Of a stretch of DNA of 64,000 bases, positions 28,801-37,355 are shown one piece after another (the stretch's first letter is position 1; each line of letters starts with the position of its first letter). The DNA is taken from NCBI RefSeq assembly GCF_001443045.1, contig NZ_LKPJ01000014.1:1-64000 (forward strand). The letters run 5' to 3'. Source of the DNA: Burkholderia ambifaria (GTDB lineage: Bacteria > Pseudomonadota > Gammaproteobacteria > Burkholderiales > Burkholderiaceae). The position numbers and the translations under genes are program-made. Below the pieces are notes generated by a model. The model saw only the letters and a list, made by a program, of their open reading frames with translations. It was not told the DNA's origin and searched no databases.

Positions 28801-30290
28801 GACTGAACCTCTTGCGCGACAAATTTACGAGTCACGAGCTATGGCTATACCTGCAGAAGGAAGGCATGGCCATGTACTGGCAAATGTACGAGCTGGCGCA
28901 GCATGTCGTGCGGCAGGCACAGCGGGCGTTCAATTTCGAGCTCGGTTTTACCGACCGCAATTACCTACCGTGCGAAAGCTGGAACGGCCTGCACGAAGGT
29001 TTGCTCGCGGGAGACAAACTGCAACTCGCGCTCGACCGGATGGAAAAGGAATATCTGCAATGCCATCAGCGCGAGTACGAGCTCACCAAGCACGTGTCGC
29101 TCGCGTTGCATTTTCCATTGCAGCTCTTGCAACTCAGACTGACCGGCTCCTGCGAAATCGAAATACCCGAGTGGATGTTCGACATGGACTATCCGGGGCA
29201 GTATATGCGGCGCCTCAAAAGTGTCAGCGTGACGATACCGTGTGTAACCGGACCCTATACGGGCGTGCATTGCAAGCTGACGCTCCTGCATAGCTGGACG
29301 CGTATCGACCCGTGTCTACCCTGCCCCATGACGCATTGCTGCAATGACAAGCCGAAGGGCGCCTGCGGTTGCCGTCATCCGTTGCACGAGCATTACGAGG
29401 CGGGATGCTGCGATCCACGTGGCGCGAAGCTGTATGGTGCGCGCGAGGCGATTGCGACGTCGAGTGGCCGCAACGATGCGGGGTTGTTCGAATTGAATTT
29501 CCATGACGATCGGCATTTGCCATTCGAATATGCCGGCGCCGTCAGCTGCTGGCGCATCGAACTGCCGCAAGAAAGCAACTACTTCGATCTCGATACGGTA
29601 GCCGACACGATACTGCACCTGAACTATACGTCACGCGAGGGCGGCACGGCATTGCGCGATGCGGCTCGCGCGGCCATGCGGGAGAGGCTGCCCGGCAATG
29701 GATGGATCTATCTGGACGTGCATCGCGACTTTCCCGATGTGTGGGAGCAGTTGCGTCGCTCGCGCAGCGCGATGCAGGACGGCGTGCGGAGGAGCAGAGT
29801 TGCCGAGGAGCATCCGGGAGGCGTCATGACGCTGCCTATCTCGAGGAGGCTGTTTCCGTATCTGCCAGGCGATCCGTCGATCAAAGTCACCAAGGTCGCC
29901 TTGCTCTTCGACAGCAGTCATTGCTGCGAGCAGGAATGTCCGTGCATCAACGAGTGCCCCTGCGCGCATGAGGTGAAGCGCGGCAGCCACCTCGTCGAAG
30001 TGACCGTCGACCACCCAGACAGCGAATGTTCGCCGGACGAGCTCGAAATCGAATGCAAGAGCAGCGTCGATTGGCCGGGGCTGTACCACGGCAGCGGGGA
30101 GATTCGTATCGCTCCGCTGGACAACTGCAATCCGGGCCATACGATGACGTTAAACTTTGCCGATCGAATTTGCGGGCTGGAGCGGGTTTTCGTGCTGTGC
30201 CGTTACGAAGTCATCGAACGTTGTTGCGAGACCGTGCGGCCGAGTTCGTCTTTCGACGTTCATGAGGGAGGCTGCCATGACTGCGCGTAA
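19869..30290 (+). CDS. Tc toxin TcA subunit (pore-forming translocon) with cysteine-rich insertions
   Basis: Very large TcA component, 3473 residues (typical TcA proteins are nearer 2500). TcA pentamers bind host cells and inject the TcC toxin. Recognisable parts: a PA14-like beta domain (about 1615-1745, FHIKWHGVLMVDEEGRYQF); a neuraminidase/ABC-toxin N-terminal type region around 1770-2100; a helical coiled-coil stretch (about 2910-2995); and the diagnostic TcB-binding end near 3074-3142 (SCEIEIPEWMFDMDYPGQY, VTIPCVTGPYTGV) followed by FELNFHDDRHLPFE. Unusual Cys clusters occur near 2323 (CCIECGC), 2713-2745 (CCCDP, CCEDG), 3149-3182 (CCND, CGC, CCDP) and 3353-3374 (CCEQECPCINECPC), suggesting metal sites or disulphides. 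The start follows a GAGGAGA-like site. It is downstream of TcB-TcC, the reverse of the common gene order. Confidence 0.9.
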   Translation: MPQILVIRLHPDTPIGGTRFSDFLTGLKISAFDLSVGDPKVGQHIGDAAFVAPAAPPIPDPGTTIVQHYTPPIPPLPLTIYAESEATAVIPITPPAGYKEYVTPDVRLEISRGGTKIASRLVYYDVNVVTVGALPAPATYPAIPASEVGIYLSLPRPLSPGLAQIDLSQGQAPDFESLKTAVQTVLAADQGPVPAITDITPAQATHIANEIIWGPQDPLPAAPASGTTGFDDLGALYTNPPNDGTIGNQLEQNRQQFEGNLNSYYATHNANVDRLARYTFALGCAMACEKMSIDAEMALMVFPVNPGVPSPTTSISRADVVLVQSGGGTLTPAFKVPAEYFYALGVMLPMQMSAKQRYQLACRDNEERTLPALTSAVDAGTISDSLTVNPAQAARRIAALVPGVQYDATAPHCEVDATLTPLINDWLAYPSAANWRDYHPGDDTVGFWTPEIAAQPNAYLSLDLAAVTNDHQPLIAAIHAIPVTSVSQLSLMSVTDWNNLFGVPPNIVLLPPFTAPGTAKARVAAFIRHVQKFFAVGFGIATMPSAAAPAAPVLDLPTVDVIAVWVSAYQALVGGTFSFGAGALVDANVTAAAQTTLPGDPSAQAWLVQRVTVLNALCQLAGVASNVMPPVPSVAFSIAEALYARGFTSAMDINRLDQTDFADAMRGTVAFDQANAIWSAAGGVNPPAPPPPGPFQPVNPGGLENCVPPCYLSPTGTVEYLHELLRLSENSTCATPAAPPDQGRPTLEEAIAARRSDPGLLDVCAANAMTPLPLVDIVIEQLENLVAPPASSSVYNTAEHHLNDHKLCSADECADVIENTDKCHPQASLFRALPEFNSPATPVANQAAYDALKTDFSSPALPYTQPLDVDRAYLDALSSCRFAAMRGFRKEITEFALDPTVVAPTFQSHLWRYPVNIDIGIEYLGINPEEYELLFTQDIALVPTPGQLVLYELYGFPVANPGGVNWVDIVLRLPEFLKRTGLTYCELVELQKSNCFRIAVVQQQGPRNTNASAGTDATGAGDTSGLLPDCEPCCLEHYRIVFQNPNNPLDALRFLAVYLRLWRKLGAVCGARYTFTQLCDICEVLQLFIGGSINPDFIRQLVSFQILRDQFGLRLTDGTATKGAHGADRTHLLALWKAPSPAAKWNWAMRQLVDRVMRYAQTRIDHCPKRPPHFIKLLVENLDPLSELAGFSTTAAKDTWHAAPTHTLRFAEVLAKITASRFGIGELLYLFSVEPHLDGDDPFPLQDANESLDYPFDLPEEEPRQNHERNEERAQGHSLDALRKKLLAVAVDESEIHDWTWHRIESALKMEFGYVVPPGGADYLTSLGKHFFPRTLEHAGVTVGATNRQYRTPLTTTSPDMWNTPAEGPFRFDAATNELYTQLPLTDHAVIEKLVHVRDLTPDEQHAVQNLYAMPRVDLAPFAMLFPDFAAAEKHLIAEHDEERRWHWFRERFALMVKRCHVIAAHLVGHVGAVASASPCGCTDAPSPHETQTAWLILRHLFGDENRGLTSWENDSGAIPDVMWKPLPSGGAFAALLGLVGTGLMGEFHTKGGELVWRELRANIRAFDTVKNEKNTPLPTILPALDLNLSPEQLKLFGVRNGFAIQNRRGTELGGAAGFHIKWHGVLMVDEEGRYQFDADVPRGNAGKEKGEDERECIPERRWRVTLSRGQKTWAVLSHHWNDEPGESNSSLHLKSGAYNIEVEFFQNEPQFSGEDDVHPLHTGFEVKYSGADTHGQLVVLPLDKLFCASKDEQLIGKMSFPKGSSVAEYLYLRYTSTLRDIRRTYQRAFKALLFAHRFALTGHPTKPFGQSELGYMFAHADLFAGVSYYRNPGFVRHAANFDMNLLPLLDYYHPPAASQDQRTLPSSQRKQALFDWWERMFDYSRMCWTTDERADESGKKTWARARPVWLLFEEAAEKQPDNPAQLLRHLDVDLDHAPCVLSYFSTQTTPVYTIVSNDLKDDRWAVRVWHANHWIDELVERCPPNDIRLARPDLWASDDPGALVPGEAQTGNVNLVRLFENAMIEPDEPDLRRYDDLRKINDCLREHARAHLLAYLCGMNRVPLPWGGHAKSPEALSALLLIDVEAGFCERASRIEEGITAVQTFVQRARLGLEDWAIGPSFVSLWKDIFASYKVWERCRCRTLYRENWIAWDELRKARRIEAFQFLEDQLRRSTLTLAAPGGLEYWAASLPPSHPAVELLQQCTPSALRLLTPPREGLGVLGTPERDARPSWLAPDSGAPQGTPQGPNNPPSPTIARVADTSAAGVVVATSASSASPAAASDKLPFWIEAAIRLGVRFIRVAAGGVPPAAAAFVPSDFHSEPGCCIECGCVHPPLVDEYYFWLVPAQTFEEPFQDEYYDPSEQISHYWHDPQQIPTLLDWKPESAVRLAWCRVHNGEFKQPRHSSELVKLSTGATPDLTYVGRLDDSLTFAVTGGIAPTPLGYNGTDAPGFRYDMAVDKCVALPLVQDPTPVASPYPAGLPAYPYFVFVEPGERLFIESMFSPSIAIADVLRCRCHFEPALKWYEFVRNPLQSDNMWVHCGTDSRLGDGTLGTVDVAERSADVAVAEQPPATHLPSTDSVDVPGHGRAPLDMCCDSTKISAQTARDRAIVLAYAETLVEWARALLRKNLRESAQEARLILDTASAILGPCPPTVRNPSRPNKGTVATFVPLNPPLNPRLMQLYCHVRDGLSLVHRCLSDKRLRNPDVAGMCGSPYWGQDPCCCDPAPHRPCDEPVCCEDGAWCHPLTQYRFVVLMQKARECVGRLREMGTALLGAFERGDGEYLAQMHARHETELADMTVDIRQQQWREADWQVQALRKGKEVQETNRRYTKRLIDVGLINGELDYQDNMNNEIGLRSTATEIEAVAEAMELIPDLFVGFPCEETWLPLGTKLAGMFKTIARITNEIGEIAGLNAQLDLTQAGWQRRLDEWVHQVEVLDLEIEQMEIQILAAERKAHETLLELNLHQQSLEQSRERLNLLRDKFTSHELWLYLQKEGMAMYWQMYELAQHVVRQAQRAFNFELGFTDRNYLPCESWNGLHEGLLAGDKLQLALDRMEKEYLQCHQREYELTKHVSLALHFPLQLLQLRLTGSCEIEIPEWMFDMDYPGQYMRRLKSVSVTIPCVTGPYTGVHCKLTLLHSWTRIDPCLPCPMTHCCNDKPKGACGCRHPLHEHYEAGCCDPRGAKLYGAREAIATSSGRNDAGLFELNFHDDRHLPFEYAGAVSCWRIELPQESNYFDLDTVADTILHLNYTSREGGTALRDAARAAMRERLPGNGWIYLDVHRDFPDVWEQLRRSRSAMQDGVRRSRVAEEHPGGVMTLPISRRLFPYLPGDPSIKVTKVALLFDSSHCCEQECPCINECPCAHEVKRGSHLVEVTVDHPDSECSPDELEIECKSSVDWPGLYHGSGEIRIAPLDNCNPGHTMTLNFADRICGLERVFVLCRYEVIERCCETVRPSSSFDVHEGGCHDCA

Positions 30291-30516
30291 GCCGACTGTG
30301 AAAATCCGAGAGGGGAAGGTAGAGCACCCCGCCCACGACGCCGCCGAAACGGACCGCCAGAAGAAAGGGAAGTACCAATTTGTCACGGGCGCGACGTTGG
30401 TGGCGCTTGAGGACCGGGTCAATCAGTTGATTGACGAACATCCAGATTTGACGCTGAAGCAAGTATTGTTTGCGCAGGGAACCGGGTTCGTGGCCGTGCT
30501 CGAGCGGCCGGCGTGA
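30277..30516 (+). CDS. Small hypothetical protein coupled to TcA
   Basis: 79 residues, starting MTARKPTVKIREGKVEH; the last half is probably helical (LVALEDRVNQLIDEHPDL). The ATG lies inside the last codons of TcA (14-base overlap) with GAGGGAGG about six bases upstream, so translation is coupled. I do not recognise the family. Position suggests a helper of the Tc complex; the sequence itself gives no function. Confidence 0.65.
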   Translation: MTARKPTVKIREGKVEHPAHDAAETDRQKKGKYQFVTGATLVALEDRVNQLIDEHPDLTLKQVLFAQGTGFVAVLERPA

Positions 30517-31058
30517 GACTCGTGTCATACCGCTCCTGTACGCCGCAATCGGTCGAAACAACCGAGCGTCCGATCGGCCTGTGAGCTGTCGCCTTACCCA
30601 TTCGCGTTGTATCGCGCGTACCTATGAAGTTTTCGATCGACTGTGGCCAGCCCGATTGGACAAAGATTCATGACTTAATTTCACATAATTATCATGAACA
30701 ATCAAATGGGGTCGGTGTCGCAATTAGCTTCGCGGCAGCCGCGCATGCCGGTTTCCGGCTACGTCGAGATAATTTGCCGTTGGGTGCAACCGCTTTCCGC
30801 GGCCGGAATTTGTGCAGCAGCCCGTTGCACAATTCCCGTGGTCGCGCGGCAAGCTTGACGACACCCCGCAGCTGCCTTGGTGTGCGGGAAAGCCGCTCGA
30901 GCCTGGCTTTGGACGCGCGATCGGCGGCTCGCGCAGTTGGCGGAACAATTCGGGGTTCTCTACTTATCGCCTGATCTGCATTGAGCGAAGTCAGTGCCTA
31001 TTCCAACTCACGTTCCGTAGCAGCGTTAGAATAGCGCCCCTTCTCATGGGAGACAAAA
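30517..31058. other. Intergenic with AT-rich patch and repeat remnant
   Basis: About 540 bases between the Tc locus and the gene at 31059. Bases around 30660-30720 are AT-rich compared with the flanks. A palindromic dispersed repeat lies at 30807-30843. A 116-residue plus-strand frame from 30624 has no ribosome binding site and low-complexity codon use; I do not call it. Confidence 0.4.
30807..30843 (+). repeat. Dispersed palindromic repeat, copy 1
   Basis: Contains an imperfect palindrome (tgtgcagcagcccgttgcac) and the tail aattcccgtggt. The same 35-base sequence occurs in inverse orientation at 50453-50487 with three mismatches, and its right half recurs near 36294-36312. Likely a mobile-element end or a REP-like unit. 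Confidence 0.6.
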
Positions 31059-31373
31059 ATGTCCTGGTTCGTTTATGAAGTGCCCGAATACCACGAAGAC
31101 GCTGCGCGCATCGAGCCCTTTAGCGACCTGCGTAGCCGCGTGCTGAAAGTCGGTGACCCGGCCATGGCCGACGAACTGGAGAGCGTTCGCGAGAACGCCG
31201 CGGCGGCAGCGGACACGCCCGAGCGTCCCCTGCGCACTCCGGAAAATCCGCATGTCTTTCCGATTCCTTACGCCGAGTCGATGATTCTGGTCGGATTCAT
31301 CTTCGATCTGAAACGCGAATTCCGGCAACTGGTCGTGTCACCCGTGGAAATGCCCTGGCTGAAAGACGCGTAA
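31059..31373 (+). CDS. Conserved-looking small cytoplasmic protein, unknown function
   Basis: 104 residues starting MSWFVYEVPEYHEDAARIE. GGGAGA six bases upstream of the ATG gives a good ribosome binding site. The sequence is acidic in the middle (SVRENAAAAADTPE) and ends in a hydrophobic-then-charged strand pair (ILVGFIFDLKREFRQLVV), suggesting a small alpha/beta fold. There is no signal peptide and no recognised family. It stands alone between the Tc locus and the MHS transporter. Confidence 0.6.
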   Translation: MSWFVYEVPEYHEDAARIEPFSDLRSRVLKVGDPAMADELESVRENAAAAADTPERPLRTPENPHVFPIPYAESMILVGFIFDLKREFRQLVVSPVEMPWLKDA

Positions 31374-31546
31374 AAGGTGGTCGGAACGTAAGGTAGCCAC
31401 CCTCACCTGCACGAGGCGGACGGCGGTCGACTGCACTGCTCAACTGCTCAACGCGACAACGCAATCTGCCGATCTGAGCTTGGTATCGCAGTCACACCAT
31501 TGTGACAAGAAAGATTACATCCTGCCGATGATCGCTTTTTCGTTGC

Positions 31547-31614
31547 AAGAGCAAAGTTGAAATTATGCCGTAGTCCTATGGTTTGAGCGCATGCTGGCGG
31601 CGACTTGGGCCGCC
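31547..31614 (+). repeat. Dispersed degenerate repeat, related to 50339-50427
   Basis: Shares aagagcaaagttg, then gcgcatgctgg..gcg..ttggg.ccgcc with the region at 50339-50427, in the same orientation, with substitutions and small indels between. It looks like the eroded end of the same mobile element family. Comparison was by eye. Confidence 0.4.
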
Positions 31615-31896
31615 TGAGCGCACCATGGGCCATCCTGGAACGATCATCATGAGCATGCGGGAGCTGGATCGTCCGAAGGTCGTGGAAGCTGCAATCGGCG
31701 TAGCGAGCAGATCGCACGTCGTGTTGCGCATGCAGATTGGCGAGTCCGACCTCGTGCACTGACGGGCGCACAGTGCGAGCCGGAACGGCGTCAGGTGCGG
31801 TCATCGGACGTTCCGCGATAGTCCAGTTCGCCATATGCGTGGTTCGGTTCGAACATCACGCCAACCTCATCGCTTCCACGGCGAATAGCAATTAAA

Positions 31897-31911
31897 TATC
31901 ATATTATGATA
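31897..31911. promoter_or_regulatory. Operator-like palindrome upstream of MHS transporter
   Basis: TATCAT-ATT-ATGATA is a perfect 6-bp inverted repeat around a 3-base centre in an AT-rich patch, about 120 bases before the transporter start. It could be a regulator binding site and may include a promoter -10 region. Confidence 0.4.
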
Positions 31912-32033
31912 CATAAGGATCGCTGACTGAAAGACCCGGACGCCGTGGAAGCCATTCGCAGCTCGCGCTTGCCGGAACCTGTCGCGGGGCGTAAGGTTGA
32001 TTTCTCTATCGCCCTTTTCCGGGAGATATCAAA

Positions 32034-33404
32034 ATGGCTGCCATGCAATCCGCGGCCACGCCCCTCTCCGACGAGGAAGCCCGGCGCCAGTTGCACCGCG
32101 CCGTCATCGCCAGCACGATTGGCACCACGATCGAATGGTATGACTTCTTCCTCTACAGCACGGTCACCGGCCTGGTCTTCGCAAAGCTGTATTTCCCGCA
32201 ATCCCACCCACTCGTCGGCACGCTGCAAGCGTTCCTGATCTATGCCGTCGGCTTTGTCGCACGACCGGTCGGCGCGGCGATCTTCGGCCATTACGGCGAC
32301 CGCATCGGACGCAAGGCCACACTGATCGTGACCCTGTTGCTGATGGGGCTCGCCACGTTCGCCGTGGCCTTCGTTCCGACCTACGCCGCGATCGGCATCT
32401 GGGGCGCCGTTATCCTCACGGTACTGCGCTTCATCCAGGGCGTCGGCGTGGGTGGCGAATGGGGCGGCTCGGTCCTGATGTCGATGGAGTGGGCGCGCAC
32501 CAATACGCATCGCGGTTTCGTCGCGTCGTGGCCGCAGTTCGGCGTGCCTGCGGGATTGTTCCTCGCCAACCTTGCCGTGCTCGCCATGAGCTGGTTTTCC
32601 GGCAGCGCTTTCCTCACGTGGGGCTGGCGCGTGCCGTTTTTCCTCAGCATCGTGCTGGTTGCGATCGGGCTCTATATCCGCCTGAATATTCTCGAGACGC
32701 CGATCTTCGCGAAGCTGCTGGCCGAGCGTCGGATCGAGAAGACGCCGATGCTCGAGGTGCTGCGCAAGCAGCCGAAGGATATCGTGCTGTCGGCGTTTGC
32801 GCGGATGGCCGAACAGGCGCCGTTCTATATCTATACGGCGTTCGTGTTCACTTACGGGATCACGGCGCTGGGCGTCACGCGCGAACTGCTGCTGGCGGCG
32901 GTGCTGTTCGCATCGGTGGTCGAGTTCTTCACCATTCCGCTATTCGGGCACGTGTCGGATCTGATCGGGCGGCGGAAGATGTACATGATCGGTGCGGCTG
33001 CCGCCGGCGTGTTCGGATTCGTGTACTTCGCGATGGTCGATAGCCGGAATCCGGTATGGATCTTTGCGGCCATCGTGTTGTCGCTGGTCCCGCATTCGAT
33101 GATGTATGGACCGCAAGCTGCATTGATTGCCGAGTCATTCACAGGGCGGTTGCGGTATAGCGGCGCGTCGATGGGTTATCAGCTCGCTTCGGTCATTGCC
33201 GGTGGCCCGGCGCCGCTGATCGCAACGGCACTCTTCGCCTACTACCACTCGGGGTATGCGATCGCGGCGTACGTGCTGGTGTGTGCGGTGCTGAGCGTGG
33301 TCGCCGCATCGAAGCTCGGGGACTATACGAACAAGGATATTTCGCGGGAATACGACGACGCTCGGGGTTTGGGGGATCATGGGCACGCGCCGCCGGTGAC
33401 TTGA
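32034..33404 (+). CDS. MHS-family metabolite:proton symporter (MFS)
   Basis: 456-residue inner-membrane transporter with about 12 hydrophobic helices. It belongs to the metabolite:H+ symporter branch of the MFS (ProP/KgtP/ShiA relatives). The first helix has GTTIEWYDFFLYST and the loop 2-3 signature reads GHYGDRIGRKATL. Another diagnostic stretch is GVGVGGEWGGSVLM. A good GGGAGA lies upstream of the ATG. The cargo is probably an organic acid or osmolyte, but the motif does not say which. A palindrome 120 bases upstream may be its operator; no catabolic genes are adjacent. Confidence 0.88.
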   Translation: MAAMQSAATPLSDEEARRQLHRAVIASTIGTTIEWYDFFLYSTVTGLVFAKLYFPQSHPLVGTLQAFLIYAVGFVARPVGAAIFGHYGDRIGRKATLIVTLLLMGLATFAVAFVPTYAAIGIWGAVILTVLRFIQGVGVGGEWGGSVLMSMEWARTNTHRGFVASWPQFGVPAGLFLANLAVLAMSWFSGSAFLTWGWRVPFFLSIVLVAIGLYIRLNILETPIFAKLLAERRIEKTPMLEVLRKQPKDIVLSAFARMAEQAPFYIYTAFVFTYGITALGVTRELLLAAVLFASVVEFFTIPLFGHVSDLIGRRKMYMIGAAAAGVFGFVYFAMVDSRNPVWIFAAIVLSLVPHSMMYGPQAALIAESFTGRLRYSGASMGYQLASVIAGGPAPLIATALFAYYHSGYAIAAYVLVCAVLSVVAASKLGDYTNKDISREYDDARGLGDHGHAPPVT

Positions 33405-33540
33405 CGAATTCGCCAGCTCAGGCAGGCGATGACGACCGCAGCCGCGATCCCATAACGTCCCGGGCGCGAGACGGACGTTGCTTGCGGGAGCATCGGGGCT
33501 CCTTTGGCGGACCATCATGCGTGGCCGTCTACGGCCCGCG

Positions 33541-33774
33541 CTAGCGGGTCAGCGAATCGACGCTCAATACGATCCGGGCCGCGCACGGCACCGGCTCCGA
33601 GATACGGTCGATGGCCGCGGGCGGCGAAATTGCCGCGGCCATCGGGCCGCTGATGTCGATTCCAGTTGTGTGCGGGAGAACGATTGAAAACCAGACAGCC
33701 GCTTGTGACAGGACAACGATCAGGCCGACGCGTGATCGCTGCAAGTCTGGAGCCGGGCGTCGAAGGGTTACCAC
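33541..33774 (-). pseudogene. Possible ExbD/TolR-like fragment
   Basis: The 77-residue frame has one hydrophobic helix (VGLIVVLSQAAVWFSIVLP) followed by GIDISGP, a Pro/Ala linker and ARIVLSVD. This order resembles ExbD/TolR proteins after their membrane helix. There is no conserved helix Asp, no ribosome binding site and no ExbB or TonB nearby, so it is at best a remnant and may be chance. Confidence 0.18.
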
Positions 33775-33781
33775 GCCCGGC
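33752..33781 (-). terminator. Stem-loop downstream of the rpoD-like gene
   Basis: gccgggcgt and acgcccggc form a perfect 9-bp stem with a 12-base loop, starting 6 bases after the sigma-factor stop. There is no clear U-tract on the minus-strand side, so intrinsic termination is only likely. Confidence 0.45.
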
Positions 33782-33786
33782 TTGCC

Positions 33787-35778
<1,992 letters not shown>

Positions 35779-36232
35779 TACATGCTCCTCGACAGATGAG
35801 CCGACGATCGTCGCGAGCATGACGCCAGAATGGGTTGCCTGCCGGGATGCGAACGGAATCGTGTACGCACAGGTAGTCGAGGCCGGGACGCCTCGCGCGA
35901 AATCCGTATGCGCAGCTTGTGGGGGCGTGAATGATACCGGAATATCTTGTGCAGCACAACACGGGGTTCCGTGGATTTCCATAGACTTTACCGGTGTAGC
36001 CCGCGCTAGCTGCGTCATGGGGGGTAGCAGTCGGCTCCATAACAATGCACATATAAATCAAGAGCTTGCTGATTGCCTCGCAGGAGGTGTATCGCGGAGA
36101 GCGGCAAGCACGCCATTTGTCCGCGGATGGCGGGCAGCATGGGCCCGACTCTGCCTCGTAGTACCGCCCGTCATGCCGCCCACCCCGGGGGTCGCATTGC
36201 GCTAGAGCGCAAAGAACGACTCCCGAAGGGCG

Positions 36233-36397
36233 TAATCGTCCGAATCGTGCAAAAAATAGCGCTTTGGCCGAGAAGACTCTTATCTATCAATGAGTTGCAC
36301 GATTCCCGTTGTGGGTCGAACGATGTACCGTTGCGGAGCCTTTCGGGTGTGGCGCTGGGGGCTGTCACCGCCAGCGTTCGCACGATTCGGACGATTA
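36233..36397. mobile_element. MITE-like element with perfect 18-bp terminal inverted repeats
   Basis: The arms at 36233-36250 (taatcgtccgaatcgtgc) and 36380-36397 are perfect inverted complements bounding about 165 bases without a gene. The interior includes gttgcacgattcccgttgt, close to the dispersed repeat at 30825-30843. The right edge abuts the truncated hipA sequence, as if the element or its parent disrupted it. Target duplications are not evident. Confidence 0.6.
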
Positions 36398-36400
36398 CCC

Positions 36401-37355
36401 CATGAAACTCGCGAGAAGATGGCGCTCGACGTGCCCGACGTGCATTTCCTGCGCGCGCCGTCGGCATGCTACGTGATCGACCGGTTCGACCGCGACGTCG
36501 CGTCGGCGCCGGCCGGGCGCGCGCATACGATCGACGCGATGCAGCTGCTCAACTACGACCGCGGCTTCAAGTACCAGCGGGCGAACGCGCAGGAGCTCGC
36601 CCGTGCGATCGAGCGCACCAGTACGCGCGCGCTGGCGCGCCTGTCGGTGTTCCGCTGGACCGTGTTCAACGTGGTGGTCGGCAACGCCGACGCGCACCTG
36701 AAGAACCTGTCGTTCTTCGTCGACGCGCGCGGCTACCGGCTCGCGCCGTTCTACGACATCGTCAGCACGGTTGTGTATCACGCGCCAACGCACCGGCCCG
36801 ACCATCGCGGCGATCACTGGCCGCACTGCGAACTGACGATGCCGCTCGGCACCTGTGTTCCGCTGGACCGTGTTCAACGTGGTGGTCGGCAACGCCGACG
36901 CGCACCTGAAGAACCTGTCGTTCTTCGTCGACGCGCGCGGCTACCGGCTCGCGCCGTTCTACGACATCGTCAGCACGGTTGTGTATCACGCGCCAACGCA
37001 CCGGCCCGACCATCGCGGCGATCACTGGCCGCACTGCGAACTGACGATGCCGCTCGGCACCGCGACGCGGTTTGTCGATATCGATGTGGCTGCGCTGGTC
37101 GCGCTCGGCCAGGCGCTCGGACTCAGGGAAAAGGCGGCCGCGAGCGAGCTGCAGCACTTTCTCGAGCTGCTCGATCGCCACGTCGCGCAGACGCTCGATG
37201 AAGTGAGGACAATCGCGCCCCCGGACGCCGGGGAGATGCGGCGGCTGAATTCGATCGCGGCAATGCCGGTCAGCGCGCGCCTCGAGAAGGATGTGGGCGA
37301 GGTACGGCGCATTCCACGGTGCATCAGCGCGGGGGATTTTCCGATGATGCAATAA
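36401..37355 (+). pseudogene. hipA: hipA-family kinase C-terminal pseudogene
   Basis: Remains of a HipA serine/threonine kinase toxin. Visible pieces are the DVPDV segment, VIDRFDRD, the catalytic-loop motif GNADAHLKNLSFF, and LAPFYDIVSTV. Three lesions are seen. The N-terminal half is absent, replaced at about 36397 by the inverted-repeat element. ATG-AAA-CTC-GCG then AGAAGATGG reads MKLA and KMALDVPDV only if one base is added near 36412, so a one-base deletion is likely. A 208-bp tandem duplication (36647-37061) repeats the catalytic segment and shifts the frame. After the second copy the original frame resumes (TATRFVDIDVAALVALGQ) to 37355. No hipB-like antitoxin is nearby. Confidence 0.75.
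36647..37061 (+). repeat. 208-bp tandem duplication inside hipA
   Basis: gtgttccgctggaccgtg at 36647 recurs at 36855 and the copies stay identical through ctcggcacc (ending 36853 and 37061). The period of 208 bases is not a multiple of three, so the second copy is frameshifted relative to the first. Confidence 0.9.

Larger units (their letters stand above)
31374..32033. other. Intergenic with repeat fragment and operator-like palindrome
   Basis: About 660 bases with no convincing gene. It holds a sequence at 31547-31614 that resembles 50339-50427, and the palindrome at 31897-31911 upstream of the transporter. The minus-strand frame 31448-31834 lacks a ribosome binding site and family features. 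Confidence 0.4.
33405..33786. other. Intergenic between transporter and sigma factor
   Basis: About 380 bases. It contains a weak candidate gene remnant (33541-33774, minus) and a strong stem-loop (33752-33781). Nothing else is recognised. Confidence 0.4.
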
